Made by a program: the position numbers and the translations under genes
Origin: Desulfovibrio sp. ZJ369
GTDB taxonomy: Bacteria > Desulfobacterota > Desulfovibrionia > Desulfovibrionales > Desulfovibrionaceae
Direction: 5' to 3'
Assembly (NCBI RefSeq): GCF_011039085.1
Contig: NZ_JAAKEI010000015.1
Location: 1-64,000, forward strand
DNA length: 64,000 nucleotides
Notes under the pieces: generated by a model
The model's input: the letters and a program-made list of their open reading frames with translations, nothing else
The model's database searches: none
What the model was told of the DNA's origin: nothing
Shown: piece by piece, positions 38,280-47,411 of the stretch
Numbering within the stretch: the first letter of the stretch is position 1
Layout of the letters: the number at the start of each line of letters is the position of its first letter

Positions 38280-40604
38280 ATGCAACAGCTTTTTGGAAGC
38301 CGCTCTCTCCATGTGCTCTGGCTGCCCGTGCTTGCCTGCCTGCTCTGGCTGGGCCTGACTGTGGGCCTCTACAGGCATGCCGCGCAGGTGGAAGAAGCCC
38401 ATCGCCTGGAGCTTGAGCACACCCGCCTGGCCACTGTGGCCCAACAGCATCTGGACGCGCGCAACTGGAACGCGGTTCACGGCGGCGTTTATGTGCCGGA
38501 AAGCGCGTACGACAAGCCCAACCCCTGGCTGCCCGTCAGGAAGCGCACCCTGCAAACCGTTGACGGGCGCACCCTGGTGCTCGTGAATCCGGCCTATATG
38601 AGTCGGCAACTGGCTGAGAGCAACAGTCAGCCGGGCATCCGCATCGCGGTGATCAGCAACAGGCCTCTGCGCCCGGAAAATCAGTCCGACGCATGGGAAA
38701 AGGAGGCCATCACCCAATGCGCCGAAGGGCGCGTGGAAATTTTCAGTCCCCCGGACGCCAACGGGCAGCGGCGTTTGCGGTTCTTGTCCGTGCTCATCGC
38801 CCAGAAAAGCTGCCTGCGCTGCCATGCCGACAGCCAGGAAGGGGAAGTGCTCGGCGGCATCAGCGTGAGCCAGGAGGCGGAACCGTATTTCCGCAACGCC
38901 GCAAGGCAGGAACGCAATATGCGCCTGGTCTATGTCCTGCTGGGCCTGACCGGCGTTCTGGGCATCGGCGGCCTGACGCTCAATCTGGCCCAGCGGCGCT
39001 GGCAGGCTGAGGAGACAAGCCGGATGAAGAGCGCGTTCATGGCGCGTTTAAGCCATGACATGCGCACGCCGCTCACAGCGATCCTGGGCATGAGCGAGCT
39101 GTTGCTCAAAGGCGGAGCTTCGCCCCGGGAAAACAAGCGCGCCCTGCGGTATCTGACGCAGGCAGGCGGCGCTTTGCTGGAAATGGTCAGCGACATAAGC
39201 GATCATGCCGCTCTGGAGCAGGGCGGCCTCACCTTGCGGGAAAAGGCTTTCGGCCTGCGCGAAACGCTTGCGCAATGCCTGGATATTTACCGCCCGGCCG
39301 CCGAGGCCAGGAACATTGAGCTCAGGCTGAGCGTGCCCGATGATCTGCCCGATGATCTGCTTGGCGATGCCTTTCGGCTGCGCCAGGCTCTCGGCAACCT
39401 GATCAGCAATGCGGTCAAGTTTACGGAGCAGGGCGAAGTGCGGGTCACTGTACGGGCCGGGAATACGCGCCATAGCCGTCTCACCTTGCAAATCAGCGTG
39501 CAGGACAGCGGCCCCGGCCTGCAACTTGAGGAAAGGGAGCGGATTTTTGAGAGCTTTCAGCGCGGTTCGCGCGCAGGCGGCGAACCGGGCACGGGCCTGG
39601 GCCTGAATATCGCGCGCACCATTGCCCGGCGCATGGGCGGGGATGTGCGGGTCGATACCAGGCCCGGGCCGGGCGCCTGCTTTGTGCTGGAAGTGGTGCT
39701 GCGGCAAAACACGGCGCAGCGCAAGGAAAATGCGGCCACTGGGCATACGGCAGGCAAAGGGGACGCGCGATCCGCGGGCCTGTTGCGCGGGCGGCGGATC
39801 CTGGCGGCCGAGGACAACGCGACCAGCCGTTCTTTTTTGGAGCACGTCTTGCAGGGCGAGGGCGCGCACACGCGTATGACCGCTGATGGCGCGGCCACCC
39901 TGGCCGCTCTGGCTGAAGGCCCGTGGGATCTGGTGCTGCTGGATGCGCGCATGCCCGGGCCGGACGGGCTGGAAGTTCTGAGGCGCATCCGGCAGGGTTT
40001 GGCCGGGGTGGCCCCGAACCAGCGGGTGATCATATATACCGCGGCTCTGGACGCCGCTGATCAGGAGCGCTGCCGCCGCCTCAAGCCGGACGGCATTCTG
40101 CTCAAGCCGGTGAGTTTCGCCAGACTTCGCAGCGAGCTGGAAAGTCTGCTGGATCCCAAGCCGGCAAAAGAATCCGGGGCACACGAAGACGGCGGCAAAC
40201 AGCCGCGCAAGCAGGATCAGCCTGAGGATGCCGAGTCTGCCGCGAACGCGCTCCCCGTCTGGGATCGGGAGGCGGCTTTGGCGGCCGTGGATAATGACCG
40301 GGAGTTGCTGGAGCACTTGCTTGCGGTTTTGCGCGTGGATTTGCGTGAAACGGCCGCGCAACTGCGCGCAGCCGTTGCGGCCGGGGAAGTCATGACCATC
40401 AGGCGGCTGGCGCATTCCTGCAAAAATTCGGCCGCAACCCTGCGGCTTGTGCGCCTGCAACAGGCTGCGGCCAGGACGGGAAAAGCCGCATCCGCAAGCC
40501 TTGCGGCAGCGGCAGATGAGTTGCAGGCAGCAGTAAGCGAGGCACTGGCCCTGCTGCATGAGCTTGAGCAGGGGCAAGGAGGAGGCAACGGTGAACAGTT
40601 CTGA
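38280..40604 (+). CDS. nrfS: Hybrid sensor histidine kinase with c-type haem-motif sensor domain (NrfS-like)
   Basis: 774 residues from ATG 38280 (GGAG upstream). One TM helix (near 10-30), a periplasmic Tll0287/DUF3365-like sensor with a CLRCH haem site (Cys178), a second TM helix, HisKA (SHDMRTPL, His259), HATPase (NLISNAVKFTEQG, GTGLGLNIA), a receiver (Asp555 in LLDARMPG) and an HPt domain (His712 in AHSCKNSAA). It is a complete phosphorelay on one chain. The next gene is the sigma-54 regulator, and nrfHA lies divergently. By position and parts it resembles the NrfS/NrfR pair known from Desulfovibrio vulgaris. Confidence 0.85.
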   Translation: MQQLFGSRSLHVLWLPVLACLLWLGLTVGLYRHAAQVEEAHRLELEHTRLATVAQQHLDARNWNAVHGGVYVPESAYDKPNPWLPVRKRTLQTVDGRTLVLVNPAYMSRQLAESNSQPGIRIAVISNRPLRPENQSDAWEKEAITQCAEGRVEIFSPPDANGQRRLRFLSVLIAQKSCLRCHADSQEGEVLGGISVSQEAEPYFRNAARQERNMRLVYVLLGLTGVLGIGGLTLNLAQRRWQAEETSRMKSAFMARLSHDMRTPLTAILGMSELLLKGGASPRENKRALRYLTQAGGALLEMVSDISDHAALEQGGLTLREKAFGLRETLAQCLDIYRPAAEARNIELRLSVPDDLPDDLLGDAFRLRQALGNLISNAVKFTEQGEVRVTVRAGNTRHSRLTLQISVQDSGPGLQLEERERIFESFQRGSRAGGEPGTGLGLNIARTIARRMGGDVRVDTRPGPGACFVLEVVLRQNTAQRKENAATGHTAGKGDARSAGLLRGRRILAAEDNATSRSFLEHVLQGEGAHTRMTADGAATLAALAEGPWDLVLLDARMPGPDGLEVLRRIRQGLAGVAPNQRVIIYTAALDAADQERCRRLKPDGILLKPVSFARLRSELESLLDPKPAKESGAHEDGGKQPRKQDQPEDAESAANALPVWDREAALAAVDNDRELLEHLLAVLRVDLRETAAQLRAAVAAGEVMTIRRLAHSCKNSAATLRLVRLQQAAARTGKAASASLAAAADELQAAVSEALALLHELEQGQGGGNGEQF

Positions 40605-40667
40605 AAGCCCGCGGCAAAGAGCGCAAGGGCATGGCCGGGCAACGGCGCGCCAGGGCGGGAGAACATA

Positions 40668-42083
40668 GTGGCGCGCATACTGGTGGTGGACGATGAGGCG
40701 CTGATGCGCACCATGGTTGCAGTGGTCTGCAAGCGCATGGGGCATGATGTGCTTGCGGCGTCCACGCTCAGGGAAGGGCTCAGCCTGGGTCGCCAGGGGG
40801 CTGACGTGGTTCTGCTGGACGTCTGGCTGCCGGACGGCAACGGGCTGGAGTTTCAACGGGAGTTCGCGCAATTGCCGGGCGTGCCGGACGTGGTGATCGT
40901 CACCGGACGCGGCGACGGCGACGCCGCCGAGGCCGCGTTGCGCTCCGGAGCCTGGGAGTTTCTGACCAAACCCCTGCAAATCCGCGATATTGAGCAATCA
41001 TTGCGGCATATTCTGGCCTTTCGCCAGGGGCGAACGCCCGGCCCGGAAGCGCTGCAAGTGGACAGCGGCCACATCCTGGGCTCAAGTCCGGGCATGAGCC
41101 AGGCCCTGAAGCATTTGGCGCAGGCTGCCCAGAGTGAGGTCAACGTGCTCATTCTGGGCGAAACCGGGGTGGGCAAGGAACTGTTCGCCAGGGCGCTTTT
41201 CCGCAACAGCAGCCGCGCGGCGCAACCTTTTGTGACCGTGGATTGTGCCTCCCTGCCGGAAACACTGGTGGAAAGCCATCTCTTCGGGCACAGCCGGGGC
41301 GCGTTCACCGGCGCGGAGCGAGCCCGCGAAGGGCTTTTGCTGGCTGCCCACAAGGGCACGCTTTTTCTGGACGAAGTGGGCGATCTGCCGCTGGCCATGC
41401 AGGGCGCTTTTTTACGGGCTCTGGAATTGCGGCGCTTCCGGCCGGTGGGCGAGGTGCAGGAAGTGGACAGCAATTTTCGCCTGGTGGCAGCCACCAACAG
41501 GGATCTGGAAACCATGGCGCGCACGGGCCAGTTCCGGGGCGATCTGCTCTACCGCCTCCAGGGCATTACCATTGTGGTGCCGCCGCTGCGCGAGCGGCGG
41601 GACGAAATCCCGGCTCTGGCCCGGCAGGCCGTGACCGGCTTTTGCCTGCGCAATGACCTGCCCGAAAAGGCCCTGGCCGAGCCTGTGCTGGACATGCTCC
41701 TGGAGTATCCCTGGCCCGGCAATGTGCGCGAGTTGATCCACGCCCTGGAACGGGCCTGCCTTGCAGCGGGGCAAGGGGATCTGATTTTGCCGCAGCATTT
41801 GCCCACGCAGATGCGGGTGGCTGTGGCCAGACGCCGCGTGGACAACGGCCGGGCGCAGGAAGCGCCGGTGCGCGACGAAATGCCGGGGTACAACAGCGGG
41901 CTTGGCGCCGGGCTCACGGAAAAAGCGGAACTGCCCAGCCTGCGGGCCTGGAAAGCGCAGGCCGAAGAGGAATATGTGCGGCGGGTTATGGCCGTAAGCG
42001 CGGGCGATGTGCGCCGGGCCGCGAGCATGGCCGGAATCTCGCGCGGCCATTGGTATGAGTTGATCAAAAAGTATCGGCTTTAG
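40668..42083 (+). CDS. nrfR: Sigma-54-dependent response regulator (NrfR-like)
   Basis: 471 residues from GTG 40668. The receiver is canonical (VVDDE, Asp51 in LLDVWLPDG, Thr in VTGRGDG, Lys in LTKPL). The AAA+ domain has Walker A GETGVGKE, the sigma-54 contact loop GAFTGA (residue 211), Walker B LFLDEVGDLP and FPG-type motif YPWPGNVREL. The C-terminal HTH is DVRRAASMAGISRGHWYELIKKY. It follows nrfS and is divergent from nrfHA, whose upstream region holds a -24/-12 promoter, so it is the likely activator of nitrite reduction. Its TAG stop is part of a repeat. Confidence 0.88.
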   Translation: MARILVVDDEALMRTMVAVVCKRMGHDVLAASTLREGLSLGRQGADVVLLDVWLPDGNGLEFQREFAQLPGVPDVVIVTGRGDGDAAEAALRSGAWEFLTKPLQIRDIEQSLRHILAFRQGRTPGPEALQVDSGHILGSSPGMSQALKHLAQAAQSEVNVLILGETGVGKELFARALFRNSSRAAQPFVTVDCASLPETLVESHLFGHSRGAFTGAERAREGLLLAAHKGTLFLDEVGDLPLAMQGAFLRALELRRFRPVGEVQEVDSNFRLVAATNRDLETMARTGQFRGDLLYRLQGITIVVPPLRERRDEIPALARQAVTGFCLRNDLPEKALAEPVLDMLLEYPWPGNVRELIHALERACLAAGQGDLILPQHLPTQMRVAVARRRVDNGRAQEAPVRDEMPGYNSGLGAGLTEKAELPSLRAWKAQAEEEYVRRVMAVSAGDVRRAASMAGISRGHWYELIKKYRL

Positions 42084-42129
42084 AGCATTTTTTGATTGAA
42101 GATATTCATTTTCAATCAAAAAATGCTCT
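42082..42129. repeat. AGAGC-type palindrome after nrfR
   Basis: AGAGCATTTTTTGATTGAA pairs with TTCAATCAAAAAATGCTCT, a 48-base hairpin. Part of it is the left end of the type B copy at 31446. Its first two bases are in the nrfR stop codon. Confidence 0.85.
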
Positions 42130-42361
42130 AAAGCGGAAAGCGAATTCCGGAAGCCGCCCGGCGGGCAGTCATGGGGAAAAGCTCGTATGGCCCGTGATTG
42201 CAGCAATATCGTCCCTTGCCGCTTGCCTCACTGGCGAAAAGAGGCTATAGGCAAAAAAAACCGTGCGGAGCGTTGATGCTGTGACAATGCTCCGGTGTTG
42301 CAGAGCCGCGCTCCAGGCCTTGCCCAGGGGGCGTTGCAAACCAATCTGCTCTACAGAGGCG

Positions 42362-42631
42362 ATGTCAGAGCGTATGAACAAGAGCCCTATTGTTGTCAAA
42401 GGCTATGTGACGGCAGTGCCGCGCGAGCTGGACGGCCGCCAGGCCCGCGTGGCGGTGGTGCAGGACGATGTGGAATATCGCGTGATGCCCAGGGGCGCCG
42501 GGGTGGACCTGGACGACGAGGTCAGCGTGCCCGTGGAGGCCACCGGCCTGCTGGAAGAGGCGGACGGCGTGTTCTACCTTACGGTGCGCGGCTATAAAGT
42601 GCTGGAAGACGATTCCTGGCTGGAAGAATAA
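42362..42631 (+). CDS. Small protein of unknown function (89 aa)
   Basis: I do not recognise this acidic protein. Visible features are a beta-rich pattern of alternating residues (PIVVKGYVTAVPRELDGRQARVAVVQDDVEYRVMPRG with DLDDEVSVPVEATG), suggesting a small barrel such as an OB-like fold. The ATG at 42362 (AGAGG upstream) and 42374 are both possible starts. It lies alone between nrfR and the FAD/Fe-S dehydrogenase. Confidence 0.6.
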   Translation: MSERMNKSPIVVKGYVTAVPRELDGRQARVAVVQDDVEYRVMPRGAGVDLDDEVSVPVEATGLLEEADGVFYLTVRGYKVLEDDSWLEE

Positions 42632-42764
42632 CAACGCTCAGCCTGGGGTCAGCCCTCATCAAGCCATGCAAAGCCGCTTTTTTACGTCCGGCGGCGTTGC
42701 AGGGCCAACATTGACCTTGCGGTATGTTCAATACAGCTTCGTCCAATGTTTGCCTTGCGCCTGC

Positions 42765-42806
42765 GCCTGTCTCTGCTGCCGTCATCCGTACGGCGGCACA
42801 GCCGCC
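42765..42806. repeat. Type C intergenic repeat block, copy 2
   Basis: 39 of 42 bases match 2325-2366, including the GGCGGCACAGCCGCC hairpin. A simple AGAGC palindrome follows 40 bases later. Confidence 0.75.
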
Positions 42807-42845
42807 AACGACTGACGCGCGCGGCGGGCATGGTTCCGCCCTGCC

Positions 42846-42880
42846 AGAGCGTTTTGCTGCTTTCATGAGCAAAACGCTCT
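42846..42880. repeat. Simple AGAGC-type palindrome
   Basis: AGAGCGTTTTGCTGC...GAGCAAAACGCTCT, 35 bases, almost the same as 52123-52157. It lies in the 369-base gap upstream of the FAD/Fe-S dehydrogenase, which otherwise shows only the type C block and no obvious gene. Confidence 0.85.
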
Positions 42881-43000
42881 AAAAGTGAAATCTCCCTCAC
42901 CATCCTCTGCTTGCCATTGACGCCCGGAAAACGTAAATCAAAAGCTTCCCCCACGATTCCCCGTATACTCACGACAGCCATCCGCAGCATATTGAGGTAG

Positions 43001-46000
43001 ATGATCATGCCCCATAAGGGTCCGCATATTTCCATTTCGCCCGATTATGTGGTTAACCGCATCCTGAAGATCAATATCGACGATTTCGCGGAATGGCCCG
43101 AATCCGTGCGCAATCTGGCCATTGCCATTGCCGAGGAGCTCTTTTTGGTGGCCTATAATCCCTTTATCGACGCCGATACCGTGCGCGGCAGCGTGCGCGA
43201 GAGCTTCGAGCGGGAATCCGTGGCCTTGGCGCATTATTATGCCACGGCCATCGGCGAGGGCATCACCATGTTCTGGTCCGCCTATGAGGCGGAGGCCGAA
43301 TTCCGGGGCAGGCTCATTGACGCCCTGCGCCGCCACCTGCCGGAGGAATGTATCCTCACGGAGCCATCCGCCCTGGTGGAGACGGCCACGGACGCCACGG
43401 ATCTGCGCATGGAGCTGCCGCTGCTGGTGGTGGAGCCGGATACCACCGAGCAGGTTGCCGGGCTGGTCAGGCTGGCCAATGACATGAAGTTCGCGCTGAT
43501 CCCGCGCGGCGGCGGTTCGGGCATGACCGGCGGGGCCGTGCCCGCGCGCAAGCGCACCCTGATTGTCAGCCTGACCCGCCTGACCGGCATCGGCCCCATT
43601 GATTTGGAACAGATGACGGTCACCTGCCAGGCCGGAGCCATCACCCAGGACGTGATCAACGCCGTGGATGCGGCGGGCGCGCTCTTTACTGTTGATCCGG
43701 CCTCCAAGCAGGCCTCGTCCATCGGCGGCAATGTCTCGGAAAACGCGGGCGGTCCCAGCGCCTTTGAATACGGCACCACCCTGGACAACCTGCTCTGGTG
43801 GCGGATGGTCACGCCAACCGGCGAAATCATCACTGTGGAGCGCGAAAATCATCCCCGCCACAAGATCCTGCCCGATGAAACGGCCGTCTTTGCGGTCAAG
43901 GACGTCAGCGGCGGCGTGCGCAACGTGGTGCACCTGCGCGGCGACGAGATCCGCCTGCCCGGCCTGGGCAAGGACGTGACCAACAAAGCCCTGGGCGGCC
44001 TGCCCGGTATGCAGAAGGAAGGCGTGGACGGCATCATCACCGAGGCCTGTTTCATCATCCACAAAAAACCGCGACACAGCCGGGTCATGGTTCTGGAATT
44101 TTTCGGCCGCTCCATGCACCCGGCGGCCGTGGTGGTGCGCGAGCTGGTGGAATTGCGCAACCGCATCCGGCAGGAGGGGGACTACGCCCATCTTTCGGCC
44201 CTGGAGGAATTCAACGCCAAATATGTGCAGGCCATTGAATACAGGCGCAAGTCCGAAAAGTACGAGGGCCTGCCCATTTCCGTGATCATTCTCCAGGCCG
44301 ACGGCGACGACCCCTATCTGCTGGATAAATGCGTGGGCGACATCGTCTGCGTGGTGGAGAAGCAGGACAACGTGGACATCATCGTGGCCCGGGACGACAA
44401 GGAGGCCGAGCGCTTCTGGGAGGATCGCCACCGTCTCTCGGCCATTGCCAGGCGTACTTCGGGCTTCAAACTCAATGAGGACGTGGTCATCCCCATGGAG
44501 CGCATCCCGGATTTCGCGCTCTTTCTGGAACAGCTCAACCTGGAGTGCACTGCCGCGGCCTATCGCTACGCCTTGCAGGAAGTGGGCCGCCTGCCGGGCT
44601 TTCCCCTGGAGGACAAGGATTTCAACCGCGAGTTTTCCCAGGCTTCCAGGGCGGCGTCCGGCGACGTGACGGCCACGGATCTTTCGGACAGCGAAATGAC
44701 CGCGCGGGCCGAGGCCTTTCTGGCGCAACTGGCCGAAAAATATCCCCATCTGGCCGGAAAAATCGGCAAGATCCGCGAGTACATGGAGGCCAGCCGCATT
44801 GTGGTGGCCAGCCACATGCACGCGGGCGACGGCAACTGTCATGTGAATATTCCGGTCAATTCCAACGACGCGCACATGCTGGAGGAGGCCGAGGAAACAG
44901 CGGCGCGGGTCATGGCCGAATGTCAGGAAATGGGGGGCGAGGTTTCAGGCGAGCACGGCATCGGCATCACCAAGATCGCTTTTTTCGGCAAGGACAAAAT
45001 GGATGCCCTGCGCGCCTTTAAAGAGCGCGTGGATCCCCGCGACGTGATGAACCCGGCCAAACTGGTGCACCGCGAGCTGCCGGTGCGCCCCTTTACCTTT
45101 TCCTTCAACCGTCTGATCCGCGACATCCGCGAGAGCGGCCTGCCGGACAAGGAAACCCTGATCAGCCTGCTCACGGCCATTCAGATCTGCACGCGTTGCG
45201 GCAAGTGCAAGCAGGTCTGCGCCATGTGCTATCCCGAACGCTCCATGCAGTACCATCCCCGCAACAAAAACATGGTGCTGGGCATGCTGCTGGAGGCGGT
45301 TTATTATTCTCAGGTCAACAAGGGCCGCATTGACGAGCGCCTGCTCAAATGGCTGCGTGATCTGGTGGAGCACTGCACGGCCTGCGGGCGTTGCATGGCC
45401 AACTGCCCGGTGAAGATCCCTTCCGGCGAAGTGGCCCTGAGCCTGCGCGCCATGCTGGCGCACGAAGGAGCGGGCGGCCACCCGCTCAAGGAGCGGGCCC
45501 TGGAATGGCTGGCGGGCGACGTTGCGCGCCGCGCGCCCAAGGCCGCCAAAATGGCTTCCCTGGGCCAGAAGATGCAGAACAAGGCTCTGGGCTTTGTGCC
45601 GGAGATCTGGAAAAAGCGGATGCAAAATCCACTCTTTTCCGGGCGCGGGCCCAAGATGGGCTACACCAATCTGTACGAGGCGCTCAAGCTGCACAGAGGC
45701 TCGCTCTTCACGCCCGGCGAGCCTCAGGCCAACATGCCCTGCGCGCTCTATTTTCCGGGCTGCGGGGGCGCGCTCTTTTACGATCGCATCGGCATGTCCT
45801 CGATCATGCTTATGCTCAAGGCCGGTTTCGCCGTGGCTGTGCCGCCCCGGCATCTCTGCTGCGGCTATCCGTTGCTGGCCGCGGGCATGGATACGGCTTT
45901 TGAAGACAATCTGGCCCGGAATCGCCAGTATCTGGCGGCCATGCTGCGCAATCTGGCCAAGCAGGGCTTTGCGTGCGGATATCTGGTTTCGGCCTGCGGC

Positions 46001-46564
46001 TCCTGCCGCGACGGCCTGGAACGTCTGCATCTTGAAGAGCAGTTCCCGGAACTGCGGCGGCGGGATGTGAGCCAGCTTGTGCTGCCCCTGCTGGATAAAA
46101 ACGCAATCCTGCCCGGCGCGGCCGGAACCGAAGGGGGCGGCAGCCTGATCTATCATGGGGCCTGCCACTGCGAATGGGCGGACGTGCATAAAATCAAGGG
46201 TCAGAAACAACTGGTCAAGGCTCTGGCGGAGTTCAGCGGCCGTGCAATCAGCCTTAACCCCGGCTGCTGCGGCGAATCGGGCATGGGGGCCATGACCTCG
46301 CCGCAGATCTACAACCTGCTGCGTTCGCGCAAACAGGCCCGCCTGGCTAAAGCATTTGAAGAAGGCTGCCAGGGGCCGGTGGTGGTGGGCTGCCCCTCCT
46401 GCAAGATCGGCATTGCCCGCTGCCTGATCAAGATGCACGACAAGCGCCCGGTGCTGCATACGGTCGAATGGCTGGCCTCTTTGCTGGACGGCGAGGACCG
46501 GCGGCAGAGTTTTCGCAAAAAGGTCAATGAGACCCGCGGGGAAGTGCGCGTGATCGACATCTAG
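43001..46564 (+). CDS. Fused FAD-linked oxidase / Fe-S oxidoreductase (D-lactate or glycolate dehydrogenase type)
   Basis: 1187 residues. An N-terminal helical domain of about 110 residues precedes an FAD-binding PCMH domain (PRGGGSGMTGG, NAGGPSAFEYGT) and a GlcD-type C-domain (HMHAGDGNCHVNIP, GEHGIG). Two ferredoxin-like 4Fe-4S motifs follow (CTRCGKCKQVC...CYP, CTACGRCMANCP), then two CCG domains (CGGALFYDR ... CCGYP; CHCEW ... CCGESGMG). It probably oxidises a 2-hydroxy acid such as D-lactate and passes electrons to the membrane pool, useful in a lactate-oxidising sulfate reducer. The substrate is not certain. GAGGT precedes the first ATG. The TAG stop is part of a type A repeat. Confidence 0.9.
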   Translation: MIMPHKGPHISISPDYVVNRILKINIDDFAEWPESVRNLAIAIAEELFLVAYNPFIDADTVRGSVRESFERESVALAHYYATAIGEGITMFWSAYEAEAEFRGRLIDALRRHLPEECILTEPSALVETATDATDLRMELPLLVVEPDTTEQVAGLVRLANDMKFALIPRGGGSGMTGGAVPARKRTLIVSLTRLTGIGPIDLEQMTVTCQAGAITQDVINAVDAAGALFTVDPASKQASSIGGNVSENAGGPSAFEYGTTLDNLLWWRMVTPTGEIITVERENHPRHKILPDETAVFAVKDVSGGVRNVVHLRGDEIRLPGLGKDVTNKALGGLPGMQKEGVDGIITEACFIIHKKPRHSRVMVLEFFGRSMHPAAVVVRELVELRNRIRQEGDYAHLSALEEFNAKYVQAIEYRRKSEKYEGLPISVIILQADGDDPYLLDKCVGDIVCVVEKQDNVDIIVARDDKEAERFWEDRHRLSAIARRTSGFKLNEDVVIPMERIPDFALFLEQLNLECTAAAYRYALQEVGRLPGFPLEDKDFNREFSQASRAASGDVTATDLSDSEMTARAEAFLAQLAEKYPHLAGKIGKIREYMEASRIVVASHMHAGDGNCHVNIPVNSNDAHMLEEAEETAARVMAECQEMGGEVSGEHGIGITKIAFFGKDKMDALRAFKERVDPRDVMNPAKLVHRELPVRPFTFSFNRLIRDIRESGLPDKETLISLLTAIQICTRCGKCKQVCAMCYPERSMQYHPRNKNMVLGMLLEAVYYSQVNKGRIDERLLKWLRDLVEHCTACGRCMANCPVKIPSGEVALSLRAMLAHEGAGGHPLKERALEWLAGDVARRAPKAAKMASLGQKMQNKALGFVPEIWKKRMQNPLFSGRGPKMGYTNLYEALKLHRGSLFTPGEPQANMPCALYFPGCGGALFYDRIGMSSIMLMLKAGFAVAVPPRHLCCGYPLLAAGMDTAFEDNLARNRQYLAAMLRNLAKQGFACGYLVSACGSCRDGLERLHLEEQFPELRRRDVSQLVLPLLDKNAILPGAAGTEGGGSLIYHGACHCEWADVHKIKGQKQLVKALAEFSGRAISLNPGCCGESGMGAMTSPQIYNLLRSRKQARLAKAFEEGCQGPVVVGCPSCKIGIARCLIKMHDKRPVLHTVEWLASLLDGEDRRQSFRKKVNETRGEVRVIDI

Positions 46565-46699
46565 AGCATTTTCTCTTTGAAAATGCTCTGCTGACGCGAA
46601 AGCGGCAGCCGCCGCAACGCGGCGTACATTCAGGCGAAAACCGCGTTTTTCGCCTGAATGCTACCTTTGACTTTCATAAAAAGTCAAAGGTACTCTGCT
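46563..46699 (+). repeat. Type A composite palindromic element, copy 3
   Basis: 137 bases differing from copy 1 in about four positions; the right terminus is worn (CTGCTTTT instead of CTGCTCT). The dehydrogenase stop codon lies at its left edge. Confidence 0.92.
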
Positions 46700-46706
46700 T
46701 TTGCGC

Positions 46707-47348
46707 TTATGCAGGATCGACGTTTTTTTCAAGCATCTTTTGCCAGGGCAGGGCCTGGAGCACAAAGGTGACGGCGTGGAAAAAGGCGCTCGCCGTGGCT
46801 TTTGTCACCGGCCTGGGGTAGCTGGGCCATTCTTTGTACCAGGGCAGGGTGCGCAGCAGCGAGGCCGTCAGCATGGCAGGGTCGGGCCGCAGCAGATCGC
46901 CGGGCCGGAGGCGCGCCGGGTCCTCGCCGGGCGCGCAGGGCCGATCCAGAACCAGGTAACGGCGGCAGGCCAGAGGGCGCAGCGGATAAATCCGGCAGAC
47001 ATTTTCGGCCAGAAAGGGGCAGGGGCGCAGTTGCGGCGGCTGGTGTGCCGAGGCTTCAAACTGCCGGGCCAGGGCCATGCGCCGGGGCACGGGCACATGA
47101 AGCTGAAGCCAGGCCTCAATGACCAGGCTTTCCAGAGGCGTAACCGGGATAGGCTGGCAGCAGCAGACAGGGCAGCCCGTTTTGCAGGCAGGGCTGCGCC
47201 CGGCTTTGCGCGCTTTGTCCACGGCCTCGGCCACGCTCAAATCCACCAGGGCGCAGGCGTCCAGCACAAGCCTGGCATCGGGCAGAAGGCTTTCCAGGGC
47301 GCGATCCCGATGGCGGAAGCGCGCGGCTTCGCAATGCCGGCCGGGCAT
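46707..47348 (-). CDS. YkgJ-family Cys-cluster protein
   Basis: 213 residues. The cysteine cluster characteristic of YkgJ/Fli-B-like proteins is visible: ACKTGCPVCCCQPIPV, then CPFLAENVCRIYPLRPLACRRY. It probably binds a metal (zinc or Fe-S). The function is not established. GAGGAGG precedes the ATG at 47348. Confidence 0.85.
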   Translation of the reverse strand: MPGRHCEAARFRHRDRALESLLPDARLVLDACALVDLSVAEAVDKARKAGRSPACKTGCPVCCCQPIPVTPLESLVIEAWLQLHVPVPRRMALARQFEASAHQPPQLRPCPFLAENVCRIYPLRPLACRRYLVLDRPCAPGEDPARLRPGDLLRPDPAMLTASLLRTLPWYKEWPSYPRPVTKATASAFFHAVTFVLQALPWQKMLEKNVDPA

Positions 47349-47376
47349 GATTTCTTTCCTCCTCTGACGATTATTG

Positions 47377-47411
47377 AGAGCGTTTTGCTGATTTCATTAG
47401 CAAAACGCTTT
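47377..47411. repeat. Simple AGAGC-type palindrome overlapping a gene end
   Basis: AGAGCGTTTTGCTGATTTC...TTAGCAAAACGCTTT. The stop codon and the last residues (KAFC) of the downstream minus-strand gene are encoded within it. Confidence 0.8.
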
